A DNA stretch of 64,000 bases from Chloroflexota bacterium (GCA_013388745.1 JACAER010000024.1:1-64000), one strand, 5' to 3'. Shown: positions 52,757 through 61,995, counted from the first letter of the stretch. A program made the numbers and translations. Notes: generated from the sequence alone by a model not told the origin.

Positions 52757-53647
52757 ATGAAGCTCTCTCGCGCGGGACGCGCGCTGCTGATTCTGATTGT
52801 GGTGCTGGTGGTTTTTGGCGTGCTGTATGCCGCGCTGATTCTGCCGGATATGCTGCACTGGGGCGCGACGATGGAAGAAATCAACGCGCCCCTCATCGGC
52901 GACGATATTCTGGCCGACGCCAACTATGAAAGCACACGCGCCATCACCATCAACGCGCCGGCCAGCGATGTGTGGCCCTGGGTAGCGCAGTTGGGACAGG
53001 GGCGCGGCGGCATGTACAGCTACGAAGTGCTGGAAAACCTGTTTGGCTGTAATTCGCAGAACGCGACACAGATTCTCTCTGAATTTCAGACGTTGAACAT
53101 CGGCGACAGCTTTTCGATGTGCGCCAGCCGCCCGCCGTTCACCGTTGTGGCGATCGAACCAAACGCCGCTTTCGTCGTGCAGTCGGCAGATAACACGCAT
53201 ACCTGGTCGTGGATTGTGCAGTCCATCGACGACGGGACATCGCGCGTGATCACCCGGATGCGCGCGGTGGTTGGCCCGACACTGGGCGAGCAGTTGAACG
53301 AGGCGATAGTGCTCGACCCGGTGCAGTTTTTGATGGAAACCAAAACGCTGCTGGGCATCAAAGAGCGCGCCGAAGGCACGATCGGCGGCAGCGCGCTGGA
53401 TACGCTGGAAGTGCTGTTATGGTTCGTGGCCGTGCTGCTGACGGCGCTGGCGCTGGCCGCCGCGCTGGTCGGGCGCGATTGGTGGCCGCCGCTGGCGGTG
53501 GGCTTGCTGGCGGTGGTGGCGCTGTGGTTCCTGCTGGAGGCGCGGGCGCTGCTGCCGCAGGGGCTGCTGCTCATTGCCCTGATTTTTGTCGGGCTGCTGT
53601 GGGGGCTGAGCAAACGCACACTGCCGCGCCAGCCCGCCGCGGGATAA
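52757..53647 (+). CDS. SRPBCC-domain membrane protein
   Basis: 296 residues. One N-terminal helix (ALLILIVVLVVFGVLYAAL), then a SRPBCC/START-like hydrophobic-ligand domain (TRAITINAPASDVWPWVAQL, GGMYSYEVLENLFGC, about 55-200), then three or four helices at the C-terminus. Such proteins bind lipids or polyketides; the ligand is not known. GAGGAG lies 10 bases before the ATG at 52757. A spurious ATG four bases earlier is out of frame. A hairpin closes the region between it and the lectin-like gene. Confidence 0.78.
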   Translation: MKLSRAGRALLILIVVLVVFGVLYAALILPDMLHWGATMEEINAPLIGDDILADANYESTRAITINAPASDVWPWVAQLGQGRGGMYSYEVLENLFGCNSQNATQILSEFQTLNIGDSFSMCASRPPFTVVAIEPNAAFVVQSADNTHTWSWIVQSIDDGTSRVITRMRAVVGPTLGEQLNEAIVLDPVQFLMETKTLLGIKERAEGTIGGSALDTLEVLLWFVAVLLTALALAAALVGRDWWPPLAVGLLAVVALWFLLEARALLPQGLLLIALIFVGLLWGLSKRTLPRQPAAG

Positions 53648-53659
53648 GCGCAAAACGCG

Positions 53660-53687
53660 CGGGCGGTTCGGCGCCGAACCCCGCCCG
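53660..53687. terminator. Shared hairpin between convergent genes
   Basis: GGTTCGGC/GCCGAACC is a perfect 16-base palindrome (53665-53680) extended by CGGGC/GCCCG at the ends. It lacks a T run, so termination is uncertain. Confidence 0.5.
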
Positions 53688-53701
53688 TGACATTGGCGTT
53701 T

Positions 53702-54985
53702 TTAGGGCGCGTACAGCGTCACCTCGACCACAAACGCGCCCGTTTCGTCGCCGACGAATCCGGAGTCCTCGTTAATCATAAAATACAGGGTGCCGTCGCG
53801 CGCTGCCACGAAGGCCCCCGCTGCGCCGACATAAAACGGCGCCCCGTCGCCCACGCGCCCCAGCAGCGCCACCATCGGCGCGCTCGGCAGCACGAAAAAC
53901 GCCTCGCGATCGGGCACAATGCCGCCGGCAGGCACGCTCCCCGCCGGGCCGGCCACCACCGCCGGACACAATGCGGTGCAGTCAACCGCACGCGCCGGAT
54001 CAATGCCTGGACACCATTCCACACACTGCGGCCACAGCGACACCTCGCCGCTGGCCTGCACGCTGAAGCCCTGCCCAGCGACCAGTTCCAGCCCCGTGCT
54101 GACCCATTCCAGCGCGTTGCCCGGAACGGTAAAGCTGCCGCCAAATGCCACCGTGCCGCTTGTAGGGATTTCCGCCGCTTCGGCGCTGGCGTTCGGGTCA
54201 ACCCCTGCTTCAGACGGCAGCAGCTCCAGCGGCAGCGGCTCGGTTTCCGCGCTGTCTAGCGCTTCCGGCTCGCTCGGCGGCTGGCCTTCGACCGCCGCCA
54301 CGCCGAAGCCGGCCTCCGCCGTCTGCGTTTCCCCGCCAGAGGTCAGCGCCACGCTGCCCTCCAGGGTGCTGACTTGCAGTTGATTCTCGCTCGCTGCGCG
54401 CAGCAGCGCCGTACTGCCGATTTCGACTTCAATGCCATTGATGGTGAACGTCACCGTCGTCTGTGTGGGCGCGCGCACCAGCAGGCCGTCGCGCGGCGCT
54501 TCGGCGCAGGCCGCTTCGCCGATGCCCGTCGTAAAACGGAAGACCTGCATCGGCGCGTCCCACAGCGGGTCTTCGCTCTCCGGGTCGGTTTCGCTGGTCA
54601 GCCGCACATCGCCAAAAGCGATAAATGTCACGTTCTGACCAGGCAGCGTATCCGGCAAATTGGCTTGCAGCGACAGCACCGCGATGCCCCAGAGCGCATT
54701 TTCGACGTCCAGCGCCACCGTCTCCAGCCGCGCGATGTCTTCTGCTGCTGCCGTGTCGCCCGCCGCACTGAAACCCGCCAGCGCTTGGTTCTGCCAATCG
54801 ACAGCATTCACCAGCGTGTTGCCGTAACAAATCGTATTACGTTCTAATTCGACACACCTCTCGGCGACCTCTGCCAGCGCTTGCTCTACCAGCGCCGGGC
54901 AGTCCGCTTGCGCCGCCGCCAGCCCGAAGGTCAGCAGCACGCTCAAAAACGCGATCAACGCATAACGAACGCATAACGAACGCAT
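53702..54985 (-). CDS. Secreted protein with FecR-like and LecA-like domains
   Basis: 427 residues. Signal peptide YALIAFLSVLLTFGLAAAQA. The middle (about 155-240) reads like a FecR/Sushi-type beta segment (LLRAASENQLQVSTLEGSVAL). The C-terminus (about 290-427) matches PA-I galactophilic lectin (LecA): TVPGNALEWVSTGLELVAGQ, GEVSLW, GTLYFMINEDSGFVGDETGAF. Three or four Cys near 335-360 probably form disulphides. LecA binds galactose with Ca2+. This may be an extracellular sugar-binding protein. It is monocistronic, divergent from DUF3592. Confidence 0.72.
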   Translation of the reverse strand: MRSLCVRYALIAFLSVLLTFGLAAAQADCPALVEQALAEVAERCVELERNTICYGNTLVNAVDWQNQALAGFSAAGDTAAAEDIARLETVALDVENALWGIAVLSLQANLPDTLPGQNVTFIAFGDVRLTSETDPESEDPLWDAPMQVFRFTTGIGEAACAEAPRDGLLVRAPTQTTVTFTINGIEVEIGSTALLRAASENQLQVSTLEGSVALTSGGETQTAEAGFGVAAVEGQPPSEPEALDSAETEPLPLELLPSEAGVDPNASAEAAEIPTSGTVAFGGSFTVPGNALEWVSTGLELVAGQGFSVQASGEVSLWPQCVEWCPGIDPARAVDCTALCPAVVAGPAGSVPAGGIVPDREAFFVLPSAPMVALLGRVGDGAPFYVGAAGAFVAARDGTLYFMINEDSGFVGDETGAFVVEVTLYAP

Positions 54986-55063
54986 AACTGAACATCCTTC
55001 TCTGCTTAGGCCAACGGTCTACTTGTGGTCTCTGTGCATAATATGATATAAGGTTTAAGATTA

Positions 55064-55082
55064 CTTTTTGTAATACAAAAAG
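55064..55082. promoter_or_regulatory. Operator-like 19-base palindrome before DUF3592 gene
   Basis: CTTTTTGTA and TACAAAAAG are perfect inverted repeats with a single central base. It lies 10 bases before the 55092 ATG and 80 bases before the divergent lectin gene, close enough to block initiation. No regulator gene lies beside it. Confidence 0.5.
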
Positions 55083-55091
55083 GGTGACAAC

Positions 55092-55625
55092 ATGCCTGAT
55101 TTGAGCTTCATGGACAATCTTGGGGGGATGATAACCGGGCTGGCGGTTGTGCCCTTTGTGATCGTAGCGCTGGTGTTGGTGGTGATCGCGCTGCGCAGCC
55201 GCGCCGCCGCCGCCGCCAGCCGCGGTTGGCCGTCGGTCGTGGGCACGGTGCTGGCCTCGCAAATCGAGATGCGCCGTTCGGGCAATACAGGCCGCACGCC
55301 GCATCCCGTCGTCATTTATAGTTACGCGGTGGATGGCAAACAATACACCGGCAACCGTATCAGCTTCGGCGGCTCGTTGGGTGGCAGCATGATCGCCTAT
55401 CGCAAGATCGAACAATACCCGGCGGGCAGCAGTGTCAGCGTGTACTATAATCCTGCCAATCCGGCCGACGCCGTGCTGGAACAAACGTCGGCGTCAGGCA
55501 CGCTTCTGCTGTGGATCGCCGGGATCATTATCCTGATGCTGCTGTGTACAACAGCGATGACCGTGGGCGGCATGGGGCTGGTCAGCCAATGGGTGAATCA
55601 GTTCACGTCGGGGCTGACGCCGTAG
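55092..55625 (+). CDS. DUF3592-type membrane protein
   Basis: 177 residues with a transmembrane helix near 15-35 and another near 140-168, bracketing an extracytoplasmic beta domain. WPSVVGTVLASQIE, VVIYSYAVDGKQYTGNRISFG and VYYNPANPADAVLE match DUF3592. The function is unknown. Its last 28 bases overlap the convergent PNPOx gene on the opposite strand. Expression may be controlled by the dyad at 55064. Confidence 0.82.
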   Translation: MPDLSFMDNLGGMITGLAVVPFVIVALVLVVIALRSRAAAAASRGWPSVVGTVLASQIEMRRSGNTGRTPHPVVIYSYAVDGKQYTGNRISFGGSLGGSMIAYRKIEQYPAGSSVSVYYNPANPADAVLEQTSASGTLLLWIAGIIILMLLCTTAMTVGGMGLVSQWVNQFTSGLTP

Positions 55626-56167
55626 AAAAACGCGCCCGGAAAATCGTCTGGCGCTTTTTTCTGTTTGCCGCTCCAGCTTTCGATACGGATGCGGTACACA
55701 CTGGTGCGCTTCAGTTCGTCGGGATGAATCGGGCGGTAGTCGCGTCCGGGGCGCAGATGCGGGGCGTATTTGTCCAGCAGCAGTTGCAGCGCCGCGCTGG
55801 CTTCGGCTTCGTCGCTGATGATTTCCGCCGTGCCGAACACCGTCACGCCGGCATATTCCACGCTGAATTCCAGCGCTTCATCGGCGGGCAGCAGCCGCCC
55901 CATCTCGCTGATGCTGAAGCACACGCGCGCGTCGTGTTCGACATTGGCGCGCGTCCGCCCATAGCGCCCGGTGTGAATATAGATGGCGTGCGCCGCTGCA
56001 TCGTACACAAACAAATTGCTGTTGATAAACGGCTGGTCGTCGTACACGCTGGCCATATAACCCACCGCCGCGCGTTCCAGCAGCGCTTTGATCCACGATT
56101 CATCTTCGACCGCGCGGTCGGCGCGCCGCACCTCGTTGATAGGCAGTTCCGCGTAATTTTTCGGCAT
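55598..56167 (-). CDS. Flavin-binding pyridoxamine 5'-phosphate oxidase-like protein
   Basis: 189 residues from the ATG at 56167. Split-barrel FMN-binding features: AVGYMASVYDDQPFINSNLF, IYIHTGRYGRTRANVEHDARVCF and VFGTAEIISDEAEA, as in nitroimidazole-resistance (NimA)-like proteins. A Gly-Lys-Lys-rich end is present. It probably reduces or binds a flavin-dependent substrate; no defined role. The frame is open upstream to 56272, but the N-terminus MPKNYAEL fits the family. Divergent from the amidohydrolase. Confidence 0.8.
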   Translation of the reverse strand: MPKNYAELPINEVRRADRAVEDESWIKALLERAAVGYMASVYDDQPFINSNLFVYDAAAHAIYIHTGRYGRTRANVEHDARVCFSISEMGRLLPADEALEFSVEYAGVTVFGTAEIISDEAEASAALQLLLDKYAPHLRPGRDYRPIHPDELKRTSVYRIRIESWSGKQKKAPDDFPGAFFYGVSPDVN

Positions 56168-56313
56168 ACATTTTTCCCCCTCACGATCAAATATTCCTAC
56201 AGGGTAAAAAAAGCGCGCCGCCACTTCTAGCGCCGCACGAGTCCAACTTCTCACCGTTTGCCTGCGCGTCATTCTTCGTTACCATTACGCGGCATAGTCG
56301 AAAAGGATGGTTT

Positions 56314-57897
56314 ATGCTGCTTTTTTATAATGGCACGATTCATACCATGGACGCGCAGCACCCTTCGCCCGACGCGCTGGTCGTGGGCGATCACGGGCGC
56401 ATCCATTTTGTCGGCAGTTTTAACCAGTGCGAAGCCGCCGCCGGCCCGCGCGCGCGCAAAATCGATCTGGGCGGGCACACGCTGCTGCCCGGCTTTAACG
56501 ACGCGCATGTGCATGTCTGGAAAGTCGGCCTGCTGCTGACCGTGCAGGTCGATGTGCGGCAGGGACTCGCGCCGGACATCCCCGCGATTCAGGCGCGTTT
56601 TCGCCAGCGCGCGCGCAATTTGCCACCGGGCACCTGGATTATCGGGCGCGGCTACAACGAAGCCACACTGCCGGAAAAACGCCACCCAACGCGCCACGAT
56701 CTGGACGCCGTGAGCACGACGCATCCCATTGTGCTGACGCGCACCTGCGGCCACATGAAAGTCTGCAATTCGCTGGCGCTGCAACTGGCCGGAATCACGC
56801 CTGACACGCCCGCGCCGCCCGGTGGGGTCATCGTGCGTGAAAACGGCGATCTCAGCGGCCTGCTGCAAGAAACGGCAATGGGGCTGGTTGACCGTATCAT
56901 CCCCGACCTGAGCGACGATGAAATGGCGCTGGCGATCAGCGCCGCGCAGGAACATCAGTTGGCGCTGGGCATCACCAGCGCCACCGACCCGCTGCTCATG
57001 CCCAATCACACGCGCGTCTATCGCCAGATGGAGGCCGACGGCGCGCTGCGGGTGCGCCTCAACGGGCTGCCGATTCGCCGCCCCGACGGCGGCACAGAAA
57101 CGCTGCCACTGCCGGAAAAATTTGTCACCCCCATGCTGCGCATCGACTGCGTGAAGTTTTTCGCCGATGGCGGCCTGAGCGGGGCAACGGCGGCGCTCAG
57201 CGTGCCTTATAAGACGGTCGGCGGGCAGGGCGTGCTGCGCTTCAGCGATGATGAACTGTTCGCCTTGATGTACGAAGCGCACGCCGCCGGGCTGCGCATC
57301 GCCACGCACGCTATCGGCGATGTGACGATTGAGCAGGTCTTGACGACCTATGAGCGGCTGCACCAGCGCAAACCGGTGCCCGGTTTGCGCCATCGTATCG
57401 AGCATCTGGGCTTGCCGAGCGCCCAACAGCTCCGGCGCTGTCAGGCTATCGGCGTGATCGCTGTGCCGCAAACGGTGTTTATCGCGGCGCTGGGCACGAC
57501 CTTCCGCCGCTACCTGCCGGATGCCTTTTATGCGCGCTGCTATCCGGTGCGCGCCATGCTCGATGCCGGGCTGACCGTCGCGCTCTCGTCGGATGCGCCC
57601 GTCGTACCGGATGATAACCCGCTGCTGGGCATGAAGGCCGCGCGTGATCGTTTGGACGCCAACGGTCAGGCGCTCGCGCCGGAACAGGCTGTTTCGCCCT
57701 ACGAAGCGCTTTACGGCTACACCATGGGCGGCGCGCTGGCCTCTGGCGATGCCGAGAATCGCGGCAGCCTGACACCCGGCAAATGGGCGGATATGATCGT
57801 CCTGAGCGGCGACCCGCTGCACACGCACAGCGAAAATCTCTTAGAATTAAAGGTGCAGCAGACCTATCTCGGCGGTCAGTGCGTGTATGAAGCATAA
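56314..57897 (+). CDS. Amidohydrolase family protein (YtcJ-like)
   Basis: 527 residues. Metal-binding HVHVW near 66-70 in GFNDAHVHVW, KFFADGGLSGATA near 285, RIATHAIGD with His near 330, RHRIEHLGLP near 355 and the terminal Asp in LSSDAPVVP near 430. The layout matches YtcJ-type amidohydrolases (long-chain amide/imidazole hydrolases, often annotated as hypothetical metallohydrolases). It needs one or two metal ions; substrate unknown. No signal peptide, so cytoplasmic. Divergent from the PNPOx-like gene. Confidence 0.88.
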   Translation: MLLFYNGTIHTMDAQHPSPDALVVGDHGRIHFVGSFNQCEAAAGPRARKIDLGGHTLLPGFNDAHVHVWKVGLLLTVQVDVRQGLAPDIPAIQARFRQRARNLPPGTWIIGRGYNEATLPEKRHPTRHDLDAVSTTHPIVLTRTCGHMKVCNSLALQLAGITPDTPAPPGGVIVRENGDLSGLLQETAMGLVDRIIPDLSDDEMALAISAAQEHQLALGITSATDPLLMPNHTRVYRQMEADGALRVRLNGLPIRRPDGGTETLPLPEKFVTPMLRIDCVKFFADGGLSGATAALSVPYKTVGGQGVLRFSDDELFALMYEAHAAGLRIATHAIGDVTIEQVLTTYERLHQRKPVPGLRHRIEHLGLPSAQQLRRCQAIGVIAVPQTVFIAALGTTFRRYLPDAFYARCYPVRAMLDAGLTVALSSDAPVVPDDNPLLGMKAARDRLDANGQALAPEQAVSPYEALYGYTMGGALASGDAENRGSLTPGKWADMIVLSGDPLHTHSENLLELKVQQTYLGGQCVYEA

Positions 57898-57899
57898 CC

Positions 57900-58062
57900 A
57901 TCAGCGCGACGATTCGCCAACAAGTGCCGCAACTGGTCAAACAGTTGTCACCAGCGGAATTGCTTATCTGCGTCAGGTAGGCAAAGAGTAGGCGACAGAG
58001 CTGGATAAATTCGACGATGACTATAGTGTGTCGCGAGACAGTGCGATAGATGCTGACTGCCG
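57900..58062 (+). pseudogene. Relic of a small antitoxin-like gene
   Basis: Directly after the amidohydrolase stop, codons read ISATIRQQVPQLVKQLSPAE and then, in a shifted frame with a stop, LDKFDDDYSVSRDSAIDAD. This resembles small antitoxins beginning TISATIREQ.. QLVEQLSPAE and ending in an acidic stretch. It has at least one frameshift, two stops and no start codon. It overlaps the start of the DUF790 gene. Confidence 0.35.
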
Positions 58063-59282
58063 ATCTGATACGGCCACGCTTACAGGCGCGCGGTGAACGC
58101 CTCTCGGTGCGCCAGGTGCGCGCGGACGACGCTGACTGGCAAAAATCCGCCGCTGAACTGATCGCGCTGTTCGCCGCTCATCGGGGCCAACGGCGCGCTG
58201 TGTGGGACGCGGCGCTGGAGACTTACGAAGGCGAACGCACGGATTACAGCGTGCTGCGCGGGCTGGCGAAGGTGCTGGAAGACGCCGCGACCTTTACCCC
58301 GATCCGCACGTCGGTGGATCCAGAAGCGCTGCGCGCTCAACTGTTTACGCACGGGCCGGTGTTCGCACAGCCCGATATTTTTCATCCCCACGATCGGCAA
58401 ACTGTCCTGCAAGCCGCCGCTGCTGAACTTGGTCTGCCGCCAGAAACACTGGAAGCCGTGCTGTTCGCCGATCGCCCCGCCGCCTATCTGCTGACCGAAA
58501 GCCCGACATGGACGTCGGAAGGGCTGCTGGCGCGCTATAACCTCGAACTGGCGCGCGGCGTGCTCTATTGGTCGGACAAAATGGTGGTCGAGATTTTCGA
58601 CGGCTATAAGGATTTTTGGAAGTATCTTAAGCTGTTCAAGCTGATGTTCTGGGCGACGCCGCTGGACAACGGCTATCGCGTCGAACTGGACGGGCCGATT
58701 TCGCCCTTCGTCAAAGCGACGACGCGCTACGGGCGGCAGTTGGCGGCCTTTTTGCCGGCGCTGCTGCTGGGCGAGAAATGGCAGATGCAGGCCAGCGTGC
58801 GCCCGCCGGGTTATGAGCGCACGCTGACCTATGCGCTCGATCCCGCTTCGCCGCTGCGCACGCATTTCAAGCGCAGCGGGGATTTCGACAGCCGGCTGGA
58901 AGCCGATTTTGCCGCCGAGTTCGCTGCCAAGTTCGGCGATGAACGCCAGCAGTGGCAGCTCACGCGCGAGGACGAGGTGCTGCTGCTGGACGATACGGTG
59001 ATGATCCCCGATTTCGCCTTTACGCACAAAAAAGATGGGCGGCGCGCGCTGGTCGAGATCGTCGGCTTCTGGCATCGCGAATATTTGCAGCGCAAGCTGG
59101 CGAAAGCCCGCGCGGCGCAGCGCAGCGACCTGATTCTGCTGGTATACGAAGGCGTGAACCTCAGTCACGACAAGCTGCTGCATGTGCCGGGCGAAGTGCT
59201 GTACTTCGCGCGTAAGCCCGTGCTCAAGGACGTGCTGGCAGCGGTGGAACGCGCGGCGCGCCCGCCGCAGTCCTTTCCCTGA
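58050..59282 (+). CDS. DUF790 nuclease, Bax1-like
   Basis: 410 residues. Sequence order matches DUF790/Bax1: an N-terminal helical domain (MLTADLIRPRLQ), a central region (LKLFKLMFWATPLDNGYRVELDG) and a C-terminal PD-(D/E)XK-like nuclease with PDFAFTHK, ALVEIVGFWHREYLQRKLAK (near 330-350). In archaea Bax1 binds the XPB helicase and incises DNA in a nucleotide-excision-like pathway. No XPB-type helicase is seen in this window; the DEAD-box protein at 61996 is of another family. The helicase partner may be elsewhere. Start ATG at 58050, ribosome site weak. Confidence 0.85.
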   Translation: MLTADLIRPRLQARGERLSVRQVRADDADWQKSAAELIALFAAHRGQRRAVWDAALETYEGERTDYSVLRGLAKVLEDAATFTPIRTSVDPEALRAQLFTHGPVFAQPDIFHPHDRQTVLQAAAAELGLPPETLEAVLFADRPAAYLLTESPTWTSEGLLARYNLELARGVLYWSDKMVVEIFDGYKDFWKYLKLFKLMFWATPLDNGYRVELDGPISPFVKATTRYGRQLAAFLPALLLGEKWQMQASVRPPGYERTLTYALDPASPLRTHFKRSGDFDSRLEADFAAEFAAKFGDERQQWQLTREDEVLLLDDTVMIPDFAFTHKKDGRRALVEIVGFWHREYLQRKLAKARAAQRSDLILLVYEGVNLSHDKLLHVPGEVLYFARKPVLKDVLAAVERAARPPQSFP

Positions 59283-59413
59283 AGACTCATGCCGCCGGCA
59301 CGGCGGACATCTGCCGAAAGTTATATTTCGGCGATGTGGCGTAAGAAAGCAGAATCGCGCGTATAATCATCTTACGCCGGCGGCGCGGCACATCCGACTA
59401 TTTGGGAGAGCAT

Positions 59414-61147
59414 ATGCCGATTGAAAAATTGTTTATCAGCTATTCGCGCAAAGAATTTTATTTTGCCGAATCGCTCGCCACGACGCTCAAGACGACGCAC
59501 AAGCTGCGCGTCTGGTTCGACATCCACGAATTGCTGGCGGGGGCAGATTGGGCGCAGGGCATCGCCGCCGGCTTGAACGAGTGCGACGCGGTGCTGCTGC
59601 TGGCGTCGCGGGCAGCGCTCGAATCCAAATATGTGCGGCTGGAATGGGAAAAAGCGCTCCAGCAGCAAAAACCGGTATTCGTGGCCTATTTCGAGCCGGT
59701 AGTGCTGCCGCCGGAATTACAAAACGCGCCCGCCGTCGATCTGCGCAGCGGCTTCACGGGCGGGGTGGCGCGCCTGGTCAAGGGTCTGGCGACACCCGAC
59801 AAACCCATCGACAGAGCGGCGACAGGCGTGCGTTATCCGCTGGCGCTGGGGGTCATCATTTTTACGCTGCTGTTCCCGCTGGCGTTTTTGCCGGTGGCGT
59901 GGTGGCTGGTGCCGCCGCTGCTTCTGGGCACGGGCTGGCTGCTGCGCGGTTTTTTGCGGCGGACCTATGCCCATGATTCGCTGGCAAACGCTTTTGTCAT
60001 CCTGCTGCTGATGGGACTGTTCGGCGTTTTGTTTTTCCTGGGACCGGTTGAACTCACCTTGTCTACCCAAATCGCGGCGGGGCTTTCGCTGGCCGCAGCG
60101 GGGCTGGGGCTGCTCTGCCACTGGCTGCTGGCGAATACGGCGGATGTGCTGCGCTGGTCGCCTACCGGACAAGCGCCGCCTGCGCTGCGCGCGCGTGTCA
60201 ACGGCGCCGCGCGCACACCCGGAAAACCAGAGTTCAAGGCACTGGGCAAAACCTTCAATCTGCATTTCGCCCCGGCGGATGCCAGCGTGGCACAGGCCGT
60301 GCGCAGCGCCATGAAAAAGGCGCTGTACAGCGAAATCCCGGCTGAACAAAACGCCGACTATGAAATGCTGATCGTGTCGAATTACACCAGCGTCGATATG
60401 GCGAAAAAACTGGAAGGGCTTAACGAAAAGCTGGTCGTGGTCGTGGCGTCGGCCTTCGCCATGCCGGCAGAAATCGAGCATCTGCGCAAAATGCAGTGGA
60501 TCGACTTCCGCCCGCGCGACCCCCAGCAGCTATCCAATATGGCGGAAGACCTGTTTTCGCAGGACAGCGGCACACCCAACGCCAATTATGCGCTCAAGCC
60601 CGTGCCGGAAAACTTCGCCAACGCCCTGCTGCCGCCGCCGCTGCGCAATCTGACGGTAGCGATCAGTTTGATGGGTGGCCTGGGGGCGTTGACGGCGCTG
60701 TTAGCCATGTGGTGGGCGCTGGCGGCCAGGCCGGAGGAATGGTGGAAGCCCACATACGATCCCGTGCTGCTGGTGGTGTTCAGTTTGTCGTGTGTGGCGC
60801 TGCTGTGGCTGGCAGAGGCGATTCGCAGCCGCGAGGCGGGCTGGCTGCCGCTGGCGTTGATCGGGGCGCCGGCGCTGTATGTCGTGATCTCCATCAGTTG
60901 GCAGTTGTTACTCTTTACAAGCCTGGCGGCCAGTGTCCTCTTGCTCGCGCCGCTGCTGGCGCTGAGTCTGCTGGGCAGTCTGAAAGCGTTGTTTGATTGG
61001 CTGCCGCCGCTGGCCGTGCGTTTCGGGCGCAGCGGGACGCTGGAAGTAGTTCACGTCAGCCACACACGGCGCAATCTGCTGCTGCTCGGTCTGCTGGGGC
61101 TGTTGACCGTAACCAGCTTTTTTGTCGCGGCGCTGATCAGCGCATAA
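59414..61147 (+). CDS. TIR-domain multi-pass membrane protein
   Basis: 577 residues. The TIR domain (about 1-125) has KLFISYSRKEFYFAESLATTL (strand A box), a WFDIHEL BB-like loop and YVRLEWEKAL with the candidate catalytic Glu. Then two or three transmembrane helices (near 145-250), a cytosolic segment (about 285-405) that repeats the TIR-like order with DYEMLIVSNYTSVDM and KLVVVVASAFAMPAEIEHL, and four further helices near 430-575. TIR domains can cleave NAD+ or act as adaptors in defence and signalling. The second half is a degenerate TIR-like unit without the catalytic motifs. The ATG at 59414 has GGGAGAG six bases before it. Neighbour of the DUF790 nuclease. Confidence 0.85.
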   Translation: MPIEKLFISYSRKEFYFAESLATTLKTTHKLRVWFDIHELLAGADWAQGIAAGLNECDAVLLLASRAALESKYVRLEWEKALQQQKPVFVAYFEPVVLPPELQNAPAVDLRSGFTGGVARLVKGLATPDKPIDRAATGVRYPLALGVIIFTLLFPLAFLPVAWWLVPPLLLGTGWLLRGFLRRTYAHDSLANAFVILLLMGLFGVLFFLGPVELTLSTQIAAGLSLAAAGLGLLCHWLLANTADVLRWSPTGQAPPALRARVNGAARTPGKPEFKALGKTFNLHFAPADASVAQAVRSAMKKALYSEIPAEQNADYEMLIVSNYTSVDMAKKLEGLNEKLVVVVASAFAMPAEIEHLRKMQWIDFRPRDPQQLSNMAEDLFSQDSGTPNANYALKPVPENFANALLPPPLRNLTVAISLMGGLGALTALLAMWWALAARPEEWWKPTYDPVLLVVFSLSCVALLWLAEAIRSREAGWLPLALIGAPALYVVISISWQLLLFTSLAASVLLLAPLLALSLLGSLKALFDWLPPLAVRFGRSGTLEVVHVSHTRRNLLLLGLLGLLTVTSFFVAALISA

Positions 61148-61154
61148 CGCCGAA

Positions 61155-61991
61155 TTATGTCTGCGCTTTTCCCTGTGGCGCGCGCGCTAACCAGACGGTG
61201 TAATCGCCGGCGCTGACAAAACCGACCTTACGGGCGACGGCCAGCGCAGGCAGGTTGCTGCTCCACGAATCCCAGTGCGGGCGAATGCTGTGCGCGCGGC
61301 AGTGCTCGACAAAAGCGCGCGCGACAAAGGTCGCGAAACCGCGCCCCTGATAATCCTCAAGCGTCTCGATGCCGATGCCGCACTGGTCGCCGCTCACGTA
61401 TTCCGCCGTACACCAGGCGACGATTTCCGCATCGGCCCGCAGCAGACAATAGCCGAATCCCGATCGCATAAACTGGCTGAGGCTTGGCCACATCGTTTCG
61501 ATTTCTGCGCGCAGGCGTTCGAGATTTTTGGGGTGACGATAGATCAGCAGGTCTTCGGTGATGGTGTGCAGGGCGAAACCGAGCGGAATGGCCGCGTGCC
61601 ATGCTGGATCCACAGGCAGCGGCTTGTGGAGCGTGAGCAGCGCGCGCTGCAAAGGGATCAGGGTCAGCATAGGCAGCAGGGCGCCGCTCTGCTGCCGCCA
61701 GCCTTCGCCGTCGAAATGTACTTTGAAGATCGGGTGCTCCAGTTCGGGGAGCACCCTGTCGGCCACAATGTCCCCGATCATCCGGTTAAAGGCGGGGTTA
61801 TCCGCCGCGCCACCCAGATACAGGCCGCTGGATTTGGCCCAGATCAGGGCGCTGCGCGGCTCTTCGGCGTTATCTACCCAGACACGGGCCGAGGCTGTGC
61901 CGGCGATAAAAGCGGCGACAGGCAGCCGTGTGTAAGGTTGGGCGAACAGCGCGCGGATTTTGTCAAAATCGGCAGACTCTAAGGGCTGCAT
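61155..61991 (-). CDS. GNAT family acetyltransferase
   Basis: 278 residues. The acetyl-CoA-binding core lies at the C-terminal end: ECGxx-type block DQCGIGIETLEDYQGRGFAT near 215 and HWDSWSSNLPALAVARKVGF near 255. The N-terminal ~130 residues are an extra domain, as in GNA1-like or two-domain GNATs (GCN5 family with N-terminal extension). The ATG at 61991 follows the DEAD-box stop after four bases. Substrate unknown. It converges on the TIR gene, only seven bases apart. Confidence 0.85.
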   Translation of the reverse strand: MQPLESADFDKIRALFAQPYTRLPVAAFIAGTASARVWVDNAEEPRSALIWAKSSGLYLGGAADNPAFNRMIGDIVADRVLPELEHPIFKVHFDGEGWRQQSGALLPMLTLIPLQRALLTLHKPLPVDPAWHAAIPLGFALHTITEDLLIYRHPKNLERLRAEIETMWPSLSQFMRSGFGYCLLRADAEIVAWCTAEYVSGDQCGIGIETLEDYQGRGFATFVARAFVEHCRAHSIRPHWDSWSSNLPALAVARKVGFVSAGDYTVWLARAPQGKAQT

Positions 61992-61995
61992 AGCC

